Source: an uncultured Alistipes sp.
GTDB taxonomy: Bacteria > Bacteroidota > Bacteroidia > Bacteroidales > Rikenellaceae
Direction: 5' to 3'
NCBI GenBank assembly: GCA_934754975.1
Contig: CAKVKI010000132.1
Coordinates: forward strand, 1-7,299
DNA: 7,299 nucleotides
Positions 4,551-7,299 of the stretch are shown here, in pieces. The notes beneath the pieces are model-generated. The model searched no databases. It was not told the DNA's origin and worked only from the letters and a program-made list of their open reading frames with translations. The first letter of the stretch is position 1, and each line of letters opens with the position of its first letter. Position numbers and translations under genes: made by a program.

Positions 4551-5447
4551 TCAACGGGCAGCCTGCTCCGGGTCCCGTTCGTAGGCGTCGATCATCGAGC
4601 CGCGGGTGCGGTTGACGATCCGCGCGCCGAGCGCGGTGGCATAGTCGCGCAGGACTTCGTGGCCGCGGAACAGTTCGGCGACTTCGGCCAGATAGTCCGC
4701 CATCGTATAGGGTACATGGGGAACCTTTTTATAAATAGGCTGCGGTGCGGCGGCTTCCGCTCCGTCGTAATAGTGACGGTCGATGCGGCAGAGCCGGTTC
4801 CCATCGTCCACGCAGAGTCCGTCCAACAGCGTGTGGTCCACGCCGTAAAGTTCGATCCGCTTATACCCCAGCAGCAGGGCGACGTATTCGCCGACCTGCA
4901 CCACCGTCCCGAAATTGGCGCTTCCCAGCCCGCGGCGGAAAAGCCAAAATTCGAGACTTCTGAAACCGCGGTACAGCTGGGTATGGAACCGGACGATGCG
5001 GATATTGGAATTGGGCAGCGCGGCGCGGTAGTCGAAGCCCTCGGGGTTGTAGTACTGCACGTAGAGATTCATCGGCCACGTAACCTTGCGGGTGAGCGTC
5101 TCGTAAAGCGCCCGGACACGGTCGCGGCACGCGCTGTCGCGGAAGAACATCGGGTCGGAAAGGACGTAATATTTCGGTTTCACGACCTCGAAGCGGTCGT
5201 CTTCGGCGAAATAATTGACCGCCAGGAAATCTTTGGTTTCGTATTCGCGGCGGTCGATCAGCCGCGGCAGATCGCCGGCCAGCGAGGGCCCGTTGCCGAG
5301 GATCACCATCGACTGCGCCGGCCGGCCTACCGTTCCGGCGCGCCCGACATAGTTGCGGAAATTCTCCTTGACGGCCATCACGGCGAAATACAACGCCGTG
5401 TCGAACGAGTTGCGGATCAAAGCGATAAGTTTCTCGGCTGCGGTCAT
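4551..5447 (-). CDS. Probable glycosyltransferase with GNGPSL motif (DUF115/GT42-like)
   Basis: The 298-residue protein has no signal peptide. After an N-terminal helical segment, MVILGNGPSL (47-56) forms a nucleotide-binding-type glycine loop, followed by LAVNYF (75-80) and KYYVLSDPMFF (92-102). Further on are SANFGTVVQVGEYVALLLGY with IELYGVDHTLLDG, and DRHYYDG. The order of blocks (GNGPSL, an Asn-containing strand, a P-x-FF segment, a small-residue helix ending LGYKxI-x-L-x-G-x-D, then a late His) parallels the CMP-sialic acid-dependent GT42 transferases and the related DUF115/Maf-like proteins. That comparison is from memory of the families, not a search. A CMP-sugar synthetase-like gene lies convergently 452 nt away, which makes a CMP-sugar donor plausible. 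The ATG at 5447 has an A/T-rich leader. It is transcribed divergently from a GT2 gene through superposed promoters. Confidence 0.7.
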   Translation of the reverse strand: MTAAEKLIALIRNSFDTALYFAVMAVKENFRNYVGRAGTVGRPAQSMVILGNGPSLAGDLPRLIDRREYETKDFLAVNYFAEDDRFEVVKPKYYVLSDPMFFRDSACRDRVRALYETLTRKVTWPMNLYVQYYNPEGFDYRAALPNSNIRIVRFHTQLYRGFRSLEFWLFRRGLGSANFGTVVQVGEYVALLLGYKRIELYGVDHTLLDGLCVDDGNRLCRIDRHYYDGAEAAAPQPIYKKVPHVPYTMADYLAEVAELFRGHEVLRDYATALGARIVNRTRGSMIDAYERDPEQAAR

Positions 5448-5531
5448 GGTTCGTTATTCGTTAATTCCCGCTCCGGGCGGGAGGGTCGGAACGGAAGCGG
5501 CGGGACGGAACACCGTGCGTATGCGTCCGGC

Positions 5532-5561
5532 CGGTTCGGCCGGGAAGGTCGGCCGAAACCG
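5532..5561 (-). promoter_or_regulatory. Hairpin in the leader of the GNGPSL-motif gene
   Basis: CGGTTCGGCCG (5532-5542) pairs with CGGCCGAAACCG (5550-5561), leaving one bulged base and a 7-nt loop; TGCG/CGCA (5522-5525/5566-5569) can extend it. On the minus strand it would lie near the start of the ~130-nt 5' leader predicted from the promoter at 5585-5616. The structure is seen; a regulatory role is inferred. Confidence 0.5.
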
Positions 5562-5580
5562 TCCGCGCACCCGTTAATTA

Positions 5581-5612
5581 TTTGCAAATGTAGCAAAAGA
5601 TCGGTATCTTCG
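5581..5612 (+). promoter_or_regulatory. Plus-strand promoter for the GT2 gene
   Basis: TTTG (5581-5584) is followed after exactly 20 nt by TATCTTCG (5605-5612), one mismatch from TAnnTTTG. Predicted transcription starts near 5616-5619, giving a leader of about 15-18 nt before the ATG at 5634. Confidence 0.72.
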
Positions 5613-5616
5613 CAAT
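5585..5616 (-). promoter_or_regulatory. Minus-strand promoter for the GNGPSL-motif gene
   Basis: Read on the minus strand, ATTG (5616-5613) is followed after 20 nt by TACATTTG (5592-5585), an exact TAnnTTTG match. Predicted transcription starts near 5580, leaving a leader of about 130 nt to the ATG at 5447. The element occupies nearly the same bases as the plus-strand promoter. Confidence 0.72.
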
Positions 5617-5633
5617 AAATCAAAGCGCTTACA

Positions 5634-6563
5634 ATGGCATCCGCAACCATCTCGGTTATCATACCCCTCTACAACAAGGAACGCGAAATCGGCGACACCC
5701 TACGTTCGGTGCTGGCCCAAACGCTGCTGCCGGCTCAGATCGTCGTCGTGGACGACGGTTCGACGGACCGCAGCGCAGAAATCGTGCGCGGCATCCGTTC
5801 GCCGCTCGTGAAGCTCGTCACGCAGCCCAATGCCGGCGAGTGCGCGGCCCGCAACCGCGCCATCGCCGAATCGACGGGCGACTACATCGCCCTGCTGGAC
5901 GCCGACGATACGTGGGAGCCGGGATTTCTGGAGGAGATCGCCGCGATGATCGCGGAATTTCCGGGCTGCGGGGTCTACTCGACGGCCTTCAACATCGTCA
6001 GCCACGACGGACGTTTCCCGGCCCGCACCCCTTCGGAGCGCGGCGTGGTCGCCAATTTCTTCCGCGACTCGGCGCACCAGTACATTTCGATTCCGTCGGC
6101 CAGCGCCGTACCGCGCGCGGTCTTCGAGTCGGTCGGCGGATTTCCCGAAGGCATGAAGATCGGCGGCGACATGTATATGTGGATCAAAATCGCCCGCCGC
6201 CATGCGGTCTGCTTCTCGCCCAAACTGCTGGCGAACTATTCGAAGGTCGCATCGAACCGCTCGGCATCGAGCTACACCCCCGAGCGGACGCGCTATTCGT
6301 TCGAGGAGCTTTACGACCCTTCGGCCCCCGCGGAATACAACGAATTCGTAGCCCGCGCCGCACTGGGCAAGGCCCTTATCATCAGCGCAAAAGGCGGTAC
6401 GAAAGAGGCGGCGCGCGCGGCGGAGTTTTTCAGTTACACCAAGACCTACCGCCGCACGCTGCGCAAGGTCCGCATCCTCAACGCCCTGCCCCGCAGCTGG
6501 CGCGGCCCGCTGATCGGGCTGTACAACAGCCTGGCATGGCGCATCGCCCGCAAAGGGCTGTAA
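5634..6563 (+). CDS. Family 2 glycosyltransferase (GT-A fold)
   Basis: The 309-residue inverting-type GT2 enzyme would transfer a sugar from an NDP-sugar to a growing surface glycan on the cytoplasmic face of the membrane. It starts ISVIIPLYNKEREI (6-19). VVVDDGSTD has its DDGSTD at 40-45, QPNAGECAARN (64-74) precedes the DADD at 89-92 that coordinates the metal and nucleotide, and GGDMYMWIKIA (177-187) corresponds to the ED/GGD acceptor-side motif. The C-terminal third is basic and helical (YRRTLRKVRIL, then IGLYNSLAWRIARKGL), with no clear transmembrane segment, fitting a peripheral membrane association. Donor and acceptor cannot be read from sequence. The ATG at 5634 follows its promoter by 21 nt. 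An exported esterase gene begins 17 nt after the stop, indicating an operon. Confidence 0.93.
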   Translation: MASATISVIIPLYNKEREIGDTLRSVLAQTLLPAQIVVVDDGSTDRSAEIVRGIRSPLVKLVTQPNAGECAARNRAIAESTGDYIALLDADDTWEPGFLEEIAAMIAEFPGCGVYSTAFNIVSHDGRFPARTPSERGVVANFFRDSAHQYISIPSASAVPRAVFESVGGFPEGMKIGGDMYMWIKIARRHAVCFSPKLLANYSKVASNRSASSYTPERTRYSFEELYDPSAPAEYNEFVARAALGKALIISAKGGTKEAARAAEFFSYTKTYRRTLRKVRILNALPRSWRGPLIGLYNSLAWRIARKGL

Positions 6564-6580
6564 ATCGAATACAGATCAAA

Positions 6581-7299
6581 ATGAAACACCTGCTCAAATC
6601 CGCCGCGGCAAAGGGGCTTCTTACAGCCCTCCTGCTTTTCGCGGCAATCGCCTGCCGGGCGCAGTCCGCGGCATCGGAAACCCCGGATTACACCATGCCC
6701 TCGGGCGGCATGGAACGCACCTACAAGTTGCACCAGCCCGCCGGCCTGCCGGAAAACGCTCCGCTGGTGGTCGTCCTGCACGGTTACGGCGGCAACAACA
6801 ATCCCGACCGTTTCGCCATGAACGCCACGGCCGACCGCCACGGCTTCGCCGTCTGCTACCCGCAGGGCGCCAAAGACGGGCGCGGCAAGAACTGCTGGAA
6901 CGTGGGATACCCCTTTCAGTCCGACATGACCATCGACGACGTACAGTTCCTGACCGAGCTGGTGCGTCATTTACAGAAAAAACACGGGCTGAGCAGACAC
7001 AACGTCTTCTGTACGGGCATGTCGAACGGCGGGGAGATGTGTTACCAGCTGGCGGCGCAGCGGCCCGGAGTATTCGCCGCCGTGGCCCCGGTCTCGGGGC
7101 TGATGCTCGACTGGCTTTACAAAGCAGACCGGAGTACGGCTCCGGTTCCGCTCTTCGAAATCCACGGCACGGAAGACAAGACCTCGGCATGGCTGGGCGA
7201 CCCGCAGAACAAAGGCGGCTGGGGAGCCTACCTGCCCGTGCCGCTGGCCGTACATTACTGGGCGGCGAAGAACCGCTGCACCGTCATGCAGACCGACAC
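6581..7299 (+). CDS. Exported PHB-depolymerase/feruloyl-esterase-like serine hydrolase (3' end outside window)
   Basis: The frame is open from ATG 6581 to the window edge, giving 239 residues. The protein is an alpha/beta hydrolase of the CE1/poly(3-hydroxybutyrate)-depolymerase (LpqC-like) type, which cleaves ester bonds such as acyl or feruloyl groups on polysaccharides. A signal peptide is clear (basic start, LLTALLLFAAIACRAQ). Cleavage could be by signal peptidase I before Q28, common in Bacteroidetes, or by signal peptidase II at C25. Family marks are VVVLHGYGGNNN (63-74, oxyanion region), the nucleophile elbow GMSNGG with S148, PVSG (170-173), and the acid in HGTEDKT (D199). The catalytic His should lie beyond the window. 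It probably acts in the periplasm or at the surface. The 17-nt gap to the GT2 gene suggests co-expression, possibly for removing esters from a glycan, though the natural substrate is unknown. Confidence 0.88.
   Translation, partial: MKHLLKSAAAKGLLTALLLFAAIACRAQSAASETPDYTMPSGGMERTYKLHQPAGLPENAPLVVVLHGYGGNNNPDRFAMNATADRHGFAVCYPQGAKDGRGKNCWNVGYPFQSDMTIDDVQFLTELVRHLQKKHGLSRHNVFCTGMSNGGEMCYQLAAQRPGVFAAVAPVSGLMLDWLYKADRSTAPVPLFEIHGTEDKTSAWLGDPQNKGGWGAYLPVPLAVHYWAAKNRCTVMQTD

Noticed and set aside
3958..4554. 198-codon minus-strand frame across the tandem repeats, with repeated Leu/Cys/Pro/Ser/Val residues
   Set aside because: The 22-bp period is not a multiple of three, so all frames are open merely because the unit lacks stops. 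The frame also overlaps the cytidylyltransferase gene and the terminator.
4515..5618. 367-codon open frame on the plus strand
   Set aside because: It is antisense to the GNGPSL-motif gene, crosses both its ends and the promoter region, and shows no recognisable domain.
5444..5662. 72-codon minus-strand frame ending on the ATG of the GNGPSL-motif gene
   Set aside because: Its start lies upstream of the predicted promoter and inside the GT2 coding region, so it would not be transcribed intact from that promoter, and it has no recognisable domain.
6446..7255. Several minus-strand open frames opposite the GT2 and esterase genes
   Set aside because: They are antisense to genes with clear catalytic motifs and have Arg/Ala/Gly-rich shadow composition.

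Overview
The window looks like a chromosomal segment of a GC-rich member of the Bacteroidales; a Rikenellaceae/Alistipes-like host is plausible but not proven. Three things support this. The IF-3 core closely resembles Bacteroidales IF-3. Promoters of the Bacteroidetes type (TTTG, about 20 nt, TAnnTTTG) sit ahead of genes. No useful Shine-Dalgarno sequences precede the start codons; short A/T-rich leaders do instead.

Region 1 (1-1225) is the translation block. It holds the 3' end of thrS, a 133-nt spacer with a long imperfect hairpin, and infC. The IF-3 frame has no ATG, GTG or TTG before the conserved N-terminal domain. The best start is a non-canonical ATT at 510, like the AUU start of infC in E. 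coli. A very strong hairpin terminator follows directly, so rpmI and rplT are not in their usual place.

Region 2 (1226-2410) is a gene-poor stretch of about 450 nt containing a G10 homopolymer, followed by an orphan coiled-coil lipoprotein with its own terminator-like palindrome.

Region 3 (2411-4475) is a two-gene plus-strand unit. The first gene is a LuxE-family acyl-activating protein whose promoter lies so close to the ATG that its mRNA should be leaderless or nearly so. The second is a CMP-sugar synthetase-like cytidylyltransferase. Its 3' flank carries a G9 tract, a degenerate array of twelve ~22-bp tandem repeats, and a bidirectional terminator.

Region 4 (4551-7299) is surface-glycan related. 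A minus-strand protein with a GNGPSL motif resembles DUF115/GT42-type glycosyltransferases. It is transcribed divergently from a family 2 glycosyltransferase, which is followed after 17 nt by an exported CE1/PHB-depolymerase-type esterase cut off by the window end. The two divergent promoters overlap almost completely, so only one could be occupied at a time.

Taken together (inference), regions 3 and 4 could activate an acid sugar with CTP, transfer sugars onto a surface glycan, and activate or remove acyl groups. No sugar synthase, acyl carrier protein or glycan exporter is visible, so a pathway cannot be assigned. The most distinctive signals are the ATT start of infC, the superposed divergent promoters, the leaderless LuxE-type gene and the 22-bp repeat array.
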